DNA of 64,000 nucleotides, from contig JAHFSX010000010.1 of assembly GCA_023269675.1 (NCBI GenBank), forward strand, positions 62,001 to 126,000. Reading direction: 5' to 3'. Shown here in pieces: positions 44,056 through 52,307 of this stretch. Under the pieces are notes generated by a model. The model saw only the letters and a list, made by a program, of their open reading frames with translations. It made no database searches and was not told where the DNA came from. Both the position numbers and the translations under genes were made by a program. Source of the stretch: Verrucomicrobiota bacterium. GTDB taxonomy: Bacteria; Verrucomicrobiota; Kiritimatiellia; RFP12; UBA1067. Position 1 is the first letter of the stretch. Every line of letters begins with the position of its first letter.

Positions 44056-45087
44056 ATGACCTTCCACATCCCTCTCACCGCGGCCCTGTTGTCCATGCTG
44101 TCGCTCCTGCCCCTGAGCCTCCGGGCCGCGGACCCGGCCGCCGACGCCTACCGTCAGGCGCACGCGCACCTCGCGGCGCACCGTTACGCCGAAGCCGCCG
44201 CGCTCTTCCAGGCCGCCGCCGCCACGACCAACGCCCAGGCGGCGGCCGCCGCCTGGCTCGGCCGCGGGGAGGCGCTTTACGGCGCGGGCCAGTGGGCGGC
44301 CGCCATCGGCGCCTACGACACCCTGCTCAAAACCTGCCCGGCCAGCCCGCTCGCACCCGACGCCCTCTGCGCGCGCGGCTTTGCCGAACACCGGGCCGGA
44401 CGCTTGCCGCAGGCGCTCGCGACCTTCACCGCCTTCAAAAGCCAATACCCCCGGCATCCGCGCGCAGGGGCCTGCACCGCCTCCATCGAAATCATTTCCC
44501 GCACGCTGGCGTCCCGAGCCCAGCAGCAGGCCGTCGCGGCGGTCACCCGCGAGCTCGCCGCGATCAACAGCTTCATGCGGAAGGAGCAGTTCACCGAAGC
44601 CCGCGACGCCGCGGAACGTTTCCTGCTGACCCGCCCCGACCACCCGCAGGCCGCCGACCTGCGCTTCCTGATCGCCACCTGCGACGCCCGCTCCAAGGAT
44701 TACACCCGGGCCGCCGAGTCCTACCGCACGTTTCTTGACCGTCATCCGCAACACGCGCGGGCCGCCACGGCACGCGACTCCCTCGCGGAGTGCCTGTTCC
44801 AGGCGGGCCGTTACGAGGATGCGCGCAAGCTTTACGAGGAGCTCGTCCGCGACGCCGCCGACCCGCAGCAGGAGGCGCACGCCACACTCGCCCTCGGCGA
44901 CTGCGCCGCCGCCCAACAGCGGTGGGACGAGGCCGAACGCCTCTATCTCAGCGTCGAGGTGCTGCAGGGCTGCGAGGCTTTGCGCCCCGCCGCGCTCTCC
45001 CGCCTGGCGGACCTGTACGACAAAATGGGGCAGCCGGACAAAGCCCGACGCACGCGCGAGGACCGCCGCCGACGCTACCCGAATTGA
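44056..45087 (+). CDS. Secreted tetratricopeptide repeat protein
   Basis: Protein of 343 residues with a signal peptide (ending SLRAADPAADAY). It contains about seven TPR-like helical pairs, such as HRYAEAAALFQAAAA, GQWAAAIGAYDTLLKTCP, GRLPQALATFTAFKSQYP, EQFTEARDAAERFLLTRP, KDYTRAAESYRTFLDRHP and GRYEDARKLYEELV. The layout resembles CpoB/YbgF or BamD-type periplasmic proteins, but family-specific residues are not evident. It starts 15 bp after the araC-type gene, so it is probably cotranscribed, though a functional tie is not obvious. Confidence 0.75.
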   Translation: MTFHIPLTAALLSMLSLLPLSLRAADPAADAYRQAHAHLAAHRYAEAAALFQAAAATTNAQAAAAAWLGRGEALYGAGQWAAAIGAYDTLLKTCPASPLAPDALCARGFAEHRAGRLPQALATFTAFKSQYPRHPRAGACTASIEIISRTLASRAQQQAVAAVTRELAAINSFMRKEQFTEARDAAERFLLTRPDHPQAADLRFLIATCDARSKDYTRAAESYRTFLDRHPQHARAATARDSLAECLFQAGRYEDARKLYEELVRDAADPQQEAHATLALGDCAAAQQRWDEAERLYLSVEVLQGCEALRPAALSRLADLYDKMGQPDKARRTREDRRRRYPN

Positions 45088-45150
45088 CAGGAGGGCGGCC
45101 ATTCCTGTCCGCCATTCTTACCTTTAGGCTCGTAAATCCCTCCGCGTCCA

Positions 45151-45192
45151 GAGGTCGCTGGCTACCCAAGCGGGGCGCGACCTCCGGGCGCG
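45151..45192. repeat. Palindromic element with copy of the GCGACCTCCGGGCGCG sequence
   Basis: GAGGTCGC (45151-45158) pairs with GCGACCTC (45177-45184), an 8-bp perfect stem, followed by CGGGCGCG. It lies between the converging TPR and HzsA-like genes and might help termination, though no T-run follows. Confidence 0.6.
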
Positions 45193-45231
45193 CTTCTCGC
45201 GACAAGGGTTTTGCAAGAGCCTCTCCTTGTA

Positions 45232-47652
45232 TCACTCATCGCGCTGGCGGGCCCCTCTCAAAATCGCCCCGCGTATGCGCGCCTCGCGCACGCGCGTCTG
45301 CTCGGTGCGATTCGCACGCTCAAGATCGACCGGGTTGCGCAGAACGAAGTCCGGCATGTCCGCCCGTGTCGTCTCGTACAGCACCCGGCGGCCCTCGCGG
45401 ATCAGGGCCAAGGACTCCACGTATTTGGGATCGAGCGCATTCGTGAGTCCTGCCAGACAGGCGCTCCATTCGGGACGCGTGAAATTGATCCCCGTGCCCG
45501 CCTCGGGGCCATCCACCGCCCCTCTGGACTTCACAGACGCGCCCGCGCCCGTCAGCGCGGCGAGCCGGTCGATCTGGGCAAAGGTCAGCGGGCACCTTCC
45601 GTACGGGTTGTTCGGAAAGTTACAGGCGTAGGTGCCGTAATACGAGGTGTTGAGATCAATCCACGTGATGATCCGGGCGAGCGCCTCCGCCGGCAGTTTG
45701 ACGCCGTGGTGCCCGCTGCGGACCACATCAACCAGCCGGCTGCGGCACGCGCCCCACGCGTAGGGCGGCAGCACCTCGGGCGGGCCGTCGTCCACCGCTT
45801 TGACCAGCTCTTTCTTTTGCTCCGGCTTGTCGGCATACCAACGCAACGGCGCGCGCTTCCTGATTTCCAAGAACGACACGTTGAAGGCCATGCCCAGATC
45901 GCCGCAAAGGTTGAGCGCCTTCACGCCCTCCTTGCCGTAGTCGTGGCACTTCACGCAGTGCGCGTCGAAAACGGGCTGCACCTCGGTCAGATAGTTGAAA
46001 TCGCGCTCCGGCCCGTACCACGGCTTCAAAGGGCTCGGCGACCGCCTCAAGGCCAGCGGCAAGGCTCCGGTCTGCGGCGGCGGCGAATCATAGCGGCTCT
46101 CGTGGCAGCCCGCGCAACCCGCCTGTTCGCCCGGCTGCAGCGACGTGCCGCTGCGCATCGCCTGCACCATCATGCCGTTGGCGTCCAACGCCTGGAAGAA
46201 GACGAACCGCTCCGAAGGCATCTCGAAATACACCGAGCCGTCCGCCTCCACCGGAGCGTCGCCGAGGATGCGCTTGTTGCTGGTGCAGTTGTAATTCATA
46301 GCAGGACGCTGGAGCGTGTCGGCCTCCCAGAGCGGGCCCGTCCAATACCGCTTGGCCGGCGCCTCGACCACCCGCAGCGTCTTGATCGACCCGCGCGGCA
46401 CACGTTCCAGGCCCGCGCCTTTGTACACGTCCGTCACATAGAACGTTCCCGTCTTTGCTGCAAGGTCCACCTTCTCAGGAACGATCGGCTGACGCGGACG
46501 CGGCATCAGCGGCATCGGATCGAAACAGCCCGGCCCATCCGTATGCAGCAGCGTCTCGCTGCCGTCCGTGTTCAGCAGATAGATGCCGGTCCGCTCGCTC
46601 GTCGGATCCACCCGGCGCGAGCACAGGATGTGCGACTCGTCCAGCGGATAGGGATCTTCGTACTTGATCGGCAATCCGGCGAAGCTGTCGATCTGCCCCA
46701 CCACCGGATGCCGTAGCGCGCGTCCGTCGCCATACTCGGTCCGGTTCGCCAAGCGGGCGGTGATGTCTTTCGGCCATGAGCGCACCACCGGCTCCACGCC
46801 GTCGAGGCCGCGGCGTCGGTCGAGGATCACGATCGCGCCCCACGGCCGGTCATGACACGCGCCGAACGTGCACACCACCCGGTCGGCGCAGAAGCCGCCG
46901 TCCGCTTTCGGCAGCGCCCGCGCGTCGAAGATCGCGCCCGGCGACCAGGCGTTGTTGCCGTAGAAGAGCGTAGGCGCCCTGCCGTCCGGCTGCATGGTCC
47001 ACAGCCCGAACGACGGCCCGAAGTGGCGGTCCACGTACTCCCAGCGGTCATAGATGATCCGGCCGTCGGGCAGCACGGACGGCCGCGACTCGTAGAGCGT
47101 GTTGCGTCCGAGTTGGCGGACGTTCGTGCCGTCGGCATTGATCGCAAAGAGGTTGGCCTGGATGTGCTGGTTGCAGCCGCAATACTTCTGGTCGCGGGTG
47201 GAAGAGAAGACGATGCGTCCGTCCGGCAGATAGGCCGGATCCATGTCCGCCGCATCTGCCCGGAACGTCAGCTGCTTCAGGCCGGAGCCGTCCGCGTTCA
47301 TCTCGAAGAGATGGAAGTTCTCATCACCGCCGCGCCGCATCGCAAAGAGCAGGCGCGCGCCATCGCATGACACCTCAAGGTCGCGGATCAGCCCCTGCGG
47401 CAGATCCAGCAGCGTCGCGGTCTTGCCGCAGTCAGCGAAATCGACCGTGCGGATCGCGGCACCCGGCCTCACATTCCTTGCGCTGACCTCGCCCACAGCA
47501 AAGTCCGTCCCGGTATTGTGGTGGTCACGCGGATACTGCTGCCGCATGACATACGCGACCTTGTGCTGCCGCAAGACCGGATGTAGCGGCTCAGCGGCAA
47601 CCGCAACGCTAAGCACCGCAAGTGAACCCGTCATCAAAAGACGCCGATACAT
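45232..47652 (-). CDS. HzsA-like secreted diheme protein with PD40 propeller
   Basis: Protein of 806 residues with a signal peptide (MYRRLLMTGSLAVLSVAVAA). PD40/TolB-like blades fill ~60-400 (FHLFEMNADGSGLKQLTF, AYLPDGRIVFSSTRDQKY, LFAINADGTNVRQLG). Next comes the block VEADGSVYFEMPSERFVFFQ and LQPGEQAGCAGCHESR with the first c-type heme motif CAGCH near 511. VQPVFDAHCVKCHDYG near 560 holds the second heme motif CVKCH. This order is that of the hydrazine synthase alpha-subunit-related family common in PVC bacteria, most of unknown function. AGAGGA supports ATG 47652. It lies 94 bp after its paralog at 47747 on the same strand. Confidence 0.85.
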   Translation of the reverse strand: MYRRLLMTGSLAVLSVAVAAEPLHPVLRQHKVAYVMRQQYPRDHHNTGTDFAVGEVSARNVRPGAAIRTVDFADCGKTATLLDLPQGLIRDLEVSCDGARLLFAMRRGGDENFHLFEMNADGSGLKQLTFRADAADMDPAYLPDGRIVFSSTRDQKYCGCNQHIQANLFAINADGTNVRQLGRNTLYESRPSVLPDGRIIYDRWEYVDRHFGPSFGLWTMQPDGRAPTLFYGNNAWSPGAIFDARALPKADGGFCADRVVCTFGACHDRPWGAIVILDRRRGLDGVEPVVRSWPKDITARLANRTEYGDGRALRHPVVGQIDSFAGLPIKYEDPYPLDESHILCSRRVDPTSERTGIYLLNTDGSETLLHTDGPGCFDPMPLMPRPRQPIVPEKVDLAAKTGTFYVTDVYKGAGLERVPRGSIKTLRVVEAPAKRYWTGPLWEADTLQRPAMNYNCTSNKRILGDAPVEADGSVYFEMPSERFVFFQALDANGMMVQAMRSGTSLQPGEQAGCAGCHESRYDSPPPQTGALPLALRRSPSPLKPWYGPERDFNYLTEVQPVFDAHCVKCHDYGKEGVKALNLCGDLGMAFNVSFLEIRKRAPLRWYADKPEQKKELVKAVDDGPPEVLPPYAWGACRSRLVDVVRSGHHGVKLPAEALARIITWIDLNTSYYGTYACNFPNNPYGRCPLTFAQIDRLAALTGAGASVKSRGAVDGPEAGTGINFTRPEWSACLAGLTNALDPKYVESLALIREGRRVLYETTRADMPDFVLRNPVDLERANRTEQTRVREARIRGAILRGARQRDE

Positions 47653-47746
47653 GTCTGTTCCTCTCCCCTCACCCGACGTTTCCGAAACCGCGACCGCAGG
47701 GAAGGACGCCCCAACTCCTGCCCTCAGGCCACCGTTCTCCTTCGTT

Positions 47747-50700
47747 TCAGCGTGCTTCGCTCCACTTCGCCACAAAGCGTTTTTGGGCCTCCGGCCCGCC
47801 TTGGTCGAACACATGGAAATCCGCGATCCCGAACACCTTGCCCTGCGTCTTCGCGGCCACGTACTTGCGGATGTTGTCGATCTCGATCTCCGCCAGCCGT
47901 TCCCGCTTGGCCTCGAAGTACAGGTAGGTCGCTTTGTCCGCTGGCTCCCACTGGTTCGCGTCCGTGTAGGAGCCACAGAACGGCACGCACAGGTCGATCC
48001 AGCAGCCCACCCGCTCTTTCTCCGCTTGCGACACCTTGACGCCCTTATGCTCCGGCTCCAGATGTTGCATGAGGGTGCTCTTGGCCGCACCCGCGAAATA
48101 GGGCGGCAGCAGCGTGGGCCGGCTCTGGGCGCTGATCCAGTTGACCACCGGGCCACCGTGTCCGAACTTCGTCAGGTTCAGATAGGACGCCGTGAAGGCG
48201 CGGTGCGCGTCCTGGGTCTTGTCGCCGTTGTTGGGGCACTGCGTGTACGAGTAGGGCAACACGTCGCCTTTGAGGCTGAAGGGCTTCTTGACGCCCGTCT
48301 CCCGACTCCCGTCGTCTGGCTTCTGTCCTCTGTCCTCCGTCTTCTCGCCCGTGTGGCACTTCACGCAGTGCCGGTCGAGGATCGGCTGGACCTCGCGGAC
48401 ATAGCTGAAGCCCTCCGGCTCGCCGAGGCCGTCCGGGCTGTTCACCGTCAGGAAGGCCTTGACCGCCTCATGTCCCGAAAGCGACATCTCCGTGATCGGA
48501 TTGCGCTTGCCGACCTGCTCCGCGAACCGGCCGAACGGCGTCAGCGGGCGCGCCCCTTTGCGCATGGCCGTAGCGGGCGCAGGCGGCGGCGAGGCATTCT
48601 TGCTCTCATGGCAGCCCACGCACGCCTGCGCTTCGCCCGGCTGGAGCGTGGACCAGCTCCGCATGGTCTGCACCACGCAGCCTTTCGCGTCGAGCAACTG
48701 GAAATAGACCGGCGTGCGGGCGGGCGCTTCGAAGTAGGCCGAGCCGTCCGCCTCCACCGGCACCGTGCCGAGCACGTGCTTCACGTCCCAGCTTCCGTTG
48801 TTGATTGAGGGCGGCGTACGGCAATGCGAGCGGCCCGCCTCGCCGACGTTGGAGTTGTAGTAGATGGAGGCCGCACGATACTCCAACGCTACCACGCGCA
48901 GCGCCTTGACCGTGCCGCGCGCCACGCCCGCCATCGCCTGGCCGAGGTTGACATCCTGCACGTAGTAGGTGCCCGTGGTCTTCGTGTAGTCGACCTGCGA
49001 CGGCTTCTGCGGGGGTGTCACACGCGCCTTCAGCGGCACCGACTGGGCACACTGTATCGTCGGATCATAGGCCAGCAGTTCGCGGCTTCCGTCTTCGGTC
49101 ATGGCGTAAACGCCGAACGGCACCGGAATCTGCGCCCGCTGCGGGTGCGGCGTGCCTTCCGGACAGTAGGTGACCAGATAGTTCCGTTCGTCGAACGCAT
49201 AGGGATATTGGAACGCTTCGCCGACGCTGCCCGAGAAATCGTTGCGTTCGGCGGCCGCCTTCCGTCGCGGCGCGAGATACTCGATACCCGCGTCTTCCTG
49301 TGTCCCCTTGCTCCGGTCCACCACGATCAACTTGCCCTTCTGCATCGTGTGATGGCCTGACGCGATGGCGATCACCTTCTGCGAGCCCGGGATGCCGCGC
49401 GCATGCAGAATCGACGTCGGAAACCACGCGTTGCCGCCATAATACGCCGCCTGCGCCGTGCCATCGTCATTCATCACCATCAGCGGCTGCGGAAAAATCT
49501 GGCCGCGGTCGTTATACTCCCAGCGCGTGTAGATGACCCGCCCGTCATCGAGCGTCTGCGGATAGTTGGTGTGCACCTGGTCGTAGCCCAGTCGCCGCAG
49601 GAAACGGCCCTCGCTGTCACAGGCATAAAGGTTGGAGACATACTGGCGCCAGCAGTCGGTGTTCTGGATGCAGCGCGATGAAACAAACACGATGTCGCCG
49701 TTCGGCAGCCAGCACGGCTCGATGTCCGAAACGCCCAGCCCGAAGGTGAGTTGCCTGACGTTCCGCGTGGCCACATCCATCACATAGAGGTGATAATCGT
49801 CGTCCGTGTCGTTGCGGCGCATGGCGAACAGGATCTTGGTGGCGTCGTAGGAGACGTTCGGATCGCGGATGATGCCGGTCGGCATCTCGAGCAGCGTCTC
49901 GGACGTGACCGATCCGTCTTCGCCGACGGCAAGCAGATTGAGGCTCGCGCCCATACGGTAATCGGGATTCCGTTCGCGGTATTGTTCATCGGTCAGATGC
50001 TCGGTCCACGCGTAATGCACCACGCCGCTTAGAAAATAGTGCTTCGTGAAAACGATCTTTGACGCCCTCTGCCGCAGCGCCGCGAGCCGCGTGCGGCGCC
50101 GCAGCTCGCAGGCTTTGAAATAGAGGGCCTTCCATTGCGCATCGGCTCCTGCGGCACCTTTGCCGACCAGCCCCGCCAATCCCGCCTCTAACTCGGACGT
50201 TTTCGCCCCGGCTTTCTCAAGACCCGAGAGCACTCTGCGCACCATCCGGAGCTCCCGTTCGGACGACACCTTGTCTGTGAAGCACGCCTGATAGTCCAAG
50301 CCGTAATCCTGATAGATCCAGTCCTTTTTCAGACGCGCTTCGGGATACGGGTGCGCGGCATTCAGCCCCTGCTCGACATAGCGCCGCTCGCCGGCCGCAT
50401 ACTCGTCCTCGCCCTGCTTCGACTGCTCGGCCTGCCGGATCTCATCGGCCAAGGCGGGGAACGCCGCGAGCGGCGCTTCTTCACGGCCTGTCAGCACGAC
50501 ACGGCTGCCGGCCCGATCCAGCGCGATCACGCGGGTTTCGGCGATCTGGTAGTTGTAGTGCAGCCCCGCGACCGGCGTATGGCTGGCGCGGACACGGAAT
50601 CCCAGATACCGCGTTTTCACGGCGTCCCAGAGCATCACATGGCCCGCGCCGTTCACAACGGATGACGGAACCGCATGGCGCTTGAGCAGCGGGGTGACCT

Positions 50701-51112
50701 GTTTGTTGCCGTCGGCATCGTCGCTGCTGACGGACGCGCAGGTCTCGCCCGCAACCGCGAAAACGTCGACCTCGCGCGGCAGATAGCAGGCTCCGTCGTT
50801 GCGGGAGACAAATTCCAAGCCGACAATCTGGCGCGGAGCGCCGAGATCCAACACGACACACCCCGTCACCGGCGGCGAGCCCATGGGCGGGCGAGATTGA
50901 GGGCCGCCGCCCGTGCGCGAATCGTCGAGCAGACAGGCGAAGGTTTCGGGGATGCCGTCGAGCATCATCGCCGCCGTGTAGACCGTCGTGGTCCCGCCAT
51001 CAGCGCCGATCACGGGCAAATAAGGCTCATTGGACACCGACGCAATCCGCAGGGCCGCTTGTGCCGATACCGCGACTGCTGCCAAACTGACCGTCAACCA
51101 CGCTCTGCTCAT
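47747..51112 (-). CDS. HzsA-like secreted diheme protein with discoidin-like N-terminus
   Basis: Protein of 1121 residues with a signal peptide (MSRAWLTVSLAAVAVSAQA). An N-terminal sandwich at ~25-200 (CVVLDLGAPRQIVGLEFVSRND) resembles F5/8 discoidin. A helical stretch follows, then PD40 blades (YHLYVMDVATRNVRQLTF, CWLPNGDIVFVSSRCIQ). LQPGEAQACVGCHESK near 829 and VQPILDRHCVKCHTGE near 914 carry two CxxCH heme sites. Directly after the second site a 7-heptamer array (48295-48343) is translated in frame as KTEDRGQKPDDGSRE-like sequence that the paralog at 45232 lacks. ATG 51112 has AGGAG nine bases upstream, itself part of an AGGAGTT unit. Probably the first gene of a two-gene operon. Confidence 0.85.
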   Translation of the reverse strand: MSRAWLTVSLAAVAVSAQAALRIASVSNEPYLPVIGADGGTTTVYTAAMMLDGIPETFACLLDDSRTGGGPQSRPPMGSPPVTGCVVLDLGAPRQIVGLEFVSRNDGACYLPREVDVFAVAGETCASVSSDDADGNKQVTPLLKRHAVPSSVVNGAGHVMLWDAVKTRYLGFRVRASHTPVAGLHYNYQIAETRVIALDRAGSRVVLTGREEAPLAAFPALADEIRQAEQSKQGEDEYAAGERRYVEQGLNAAHPYPEARLKKDWIYQDYGLDYQACFTDKVSSERELRMVRRVLSGLEKAGAKTSELEAGLAGLVGKGAAGADAQWKALYFKACELRRRTRLAALRQRASKIVFTKHYFLSGVVHYAWTEHLTDEQYRERNPDYRMGASLNLLAVGEDGSVTSETLLEMPTGIIRDPNVSYDATKILFAMRRNDTDDDYHLYVMDVATRNVRQLTFGLGVSDIEPCWLPNGDIVFVSSRCIQNTDCWRQYVSNLYACDSEGRFLRRLGYDQVHTNYPQTLDDGRVIYTRWEYNDRGQIFPQPLMVMNDDGTAQAAYYGGNAWFPTSILHARGIPGSQKVIAIASGHHTMQKGKLIVVDRSKGTQEDAGIEYLAPRRKAAAERNDFSGSVGEAFQYPYAFDERNYLVTYCPEGTPHPQRAQIPVPFGVYAMTEDGSRELLAYDPTIQCAQSVPLKARVTPPQKPSQVDYTKTTGTYYVQDVNLGQAMAGVARGTVKALRVVALEYRAASIYYNSNVGEAGRSHCRTPPSINNGSWDVKHVLGTVPVEADGSAYFEAPARTPVYFQLLDAKGCVVQTMRSWSTLQPGEAQACVGCHESKNASPPPAPATAMRKGARPLTPFGRFAEQVGKRNPITEMSLSGHEAVKAFLTVNSPDGLGEPEGFSYVREVQPILDRHCVKCHTGEKTEDRGQKPDDGSRETGVKKPFSLKGDVLPYSYTQCPNNGDKTQDAHRAFTASYLNLTKFGHGGPVVNWISAQSRPTLLPPYFAGAAKSTLMQHLEPEHKGVKVSQAEKERVGCWIDLCVPFCGSYTDANQWEPADKATYLYFEAKRERLAEIEIDNIRKYVAAKTQGKVFGIADFHVFDQGGPEAQKRFVAKWSEAR
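48295..48343. repeat. Heptamer array inside a coding region
   Basis: Seven consecutive 7-bp units on the plus strand: CCGTCTC, CCGACTC, CCGTCGT, CTGGCTT, CTGTCCT, CTGTCCT, CCGTCTT. The same CTGTCCT/CCGTCCT units occur at 12450-12491. The array is translated within the HzsA-like gene just after its second heme motif. Confidence 0.88.
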
Positions 51113-51132
51113 GTCATTCAACTCCTGATTCC

Positions 51133-51160
51133 GACGCTCGACGCACGACGCCCGACGCGC
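51133..51160. repeat. Heptamer array GACGCTC/GACGCAC/GACGCCC/GACGCGC
   Basis: Four consecutive 7-bp units that differ only at position 6 lie 21 bases before the start of the HzsA-like gene at 51112. Between array and start codon an AGGAGTT unit (minus strand) supplies the ribosome site. Confidence 0.85.
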
Positions 51161-51227
51161 GGGATATCCCCAACCGTAAACCAAAAACCATAACCCCAGC
51201 TCCTAACGCCTCGTGGTAACTTAAGCG

Positions 51228-51314
51228 GATTAAGATTACGATTAGGATTACGACTAGGAGGTAACGCTTCCCTTCGTAATCGTAATCCTAATCCTAATCT
51301 CTCCACACGTTACC
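51228..51314. repeat. Long imperfect hairpin of hexamer repeats with GTAACG-type half-sites
   Basis: Arms 51228-51252 and 51275-51299 are complementary at 22 of 25 positions and are built from GATTAC/GATTAG hexamers. A separate 7-bp dyad GGTAACG (51260-51266) and CGTTACC (51308-51314) overlaps it; these halves resemble the arms of the palindrome at the iclR-type start codon. It lies upstream of the HzsA-like operon. Confidence 0.8.
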
Positions 51315-51348
51315 CCCTCGTTTGTTCCCGGCGCCCCGGGCGGCGGGC

Positions 51349-52131
51349 TTACTCACACGCCGTCCACCCCAACGCAACGGAGATTTTTTTGGCCGTTTCC
51401 TGAATCTGCGGCCCCAAAACCGTCTTGATGTCCTTCTGGCGGTAATGCACCGTCAAGACGGTCGTGCCGATCGCCGCCACCACATGTCCCGTGTAGTCGA
51501 AGACCGGCGCGGCGTAGCAGAGCCCGCCCTCCATGTATTCCTCCTCGTCCAAGGCGAACCCCTGTTGGCGCACGCGCTCCAAATCCGCGAGGAGCCTCTT
51601 CCGGTCCGTGTGCGTGGCCTCCGTAAGCTTTTTCAGTTCGCGCGCGAGGCAACGCTCCAGCAAGTCCGGCTCGCCATAGGCCAGCAGCACCTTGCCCGGC
51701 GCCGCCGCATGCGGCCAGTAATGCTCGCCCACGCGCCCGCCGAGATGAACGTTGCGAGTGCCTTCGTGGTGGATCAAGTACATCACCATGTCGTCGTGCA
51801 TCACCCCGAGATACACGCACTCGCCCAAGTTTTTCCAAAGCGCGCGCAGCGGTTCCTGCGCAGCGGTCACCACGTCCATGCGGGCGACCGGCATCGAAGC
51901 CAAGCGGAACGGGACCAGCGAAGCGGCGTACTTCGGTCCTTCCCCCTGCTCGGTCACCCAGCCTTTGGCCACCAGCGTTTTCAGGCAGCGGAACACCATG
52001 TGCTTATTGCTGCCCGTGAGCTGCGCGAGTTCAGCCACGCCCAGGCTGTCCACCGACTCGCACAGCGCCGTCAGCACGTCGATCCCCGCCCTGAGACCCG
52101 GCACGTCATACGCGGTCTCTTTTTTTATCAT
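51349..52131 (-). CDS. IclR family transcriptional regulator
   Basis: Protein of 260 residues. The N-terminal helix-turn-helix (LGVAELAQLTGSNKHMVFRCLKTLVAKGWV) is followed by the IclR effector domain (VYLGVMHDDMVMYLIHHEG, AAAPGKVLLAYG, RQQGFALDEEEYMEGGLCYAAPVFDYTGHVVAAIG). Such regulators respond to small organic acids or sugars. ATG 52131 sits at the edge of a perfect palindrome and has no purine-rich ribosome site, which suggests leaderless or unusual initiation. It lies upstream of and codirectional with the HzsA-like pair, 236 bp away, and is the likely regulator of that operon and of itself. Confidence 0.92.
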   Translation of the reverse strand: MIKKETAYDVPGLRAGIDVLTALCESVDSLGVAELAQLTGSNKHMVFRCLKTLVAKGWVTEQGEGPKYAASLVPFRLASMPVARMDVVTAAQEPLRALWKNLGECVYLGVMHDDMVMYLIHHEGTRNVHLGGRVGEHYWPHAAAPGKVLLAYGEPDLLERCLARELKKLTEATHTDRKRLLADLERVRQQGFALDEEEYMEGGLCYAAPVFDYTGHVVAAIGTTVLTVHYRQKDIKTVLGPQIQETAKKISVALGWTACE

Positions 52132-52145
52132 GTAACGACGTTACA
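52131..52145. promoter_or_regulatory. Perfect 15-bp palindrome at the iclR-type start codon
   Basis: TGTAACG-A-CGTTACA is perfectly symmetric around 52138 and its left end overlaps the start codon. The size and symmetry fit an IclR operator for autoregulation. Confidence 0.6.
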
Positions 52146-52278
52146 CTAATGAGACGCATGCGTCAACCCCCCCTTTCTTTCATTTTCCGACTTTCTCTCC
52201 TTCGTGTCTCTGTACCTTTGTGCTAGACTTCGCGCCTTTTCGGTTACCTTGGTCCGTACAGTCACCCCGGTTTTACGG

Positions 52279-52306
52279 CTCCTAATTCCTAACTCCCGAC
52301 TCCCCT
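52279..52306. repeat. Heptamer array ending at the ABC-F start codon
   Basis: Four 7-bp units (CTCCTAA, TTCCTAA, CTCCCGA, CTCCCCT) end one base before the ATG at 52308, filling the place of the ribosome site. Confidence 0.85.
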
Positions 52307-52307
52307 T

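Noticed and set aside
45232-51112. Hydrazine synthase and an anammox lifestyle
   Set aside because: Only alpha-subunit-like proteins are seen. HzsB/C partners are missing, and such paralogs are widespread in non-anammox PVC bacteria.
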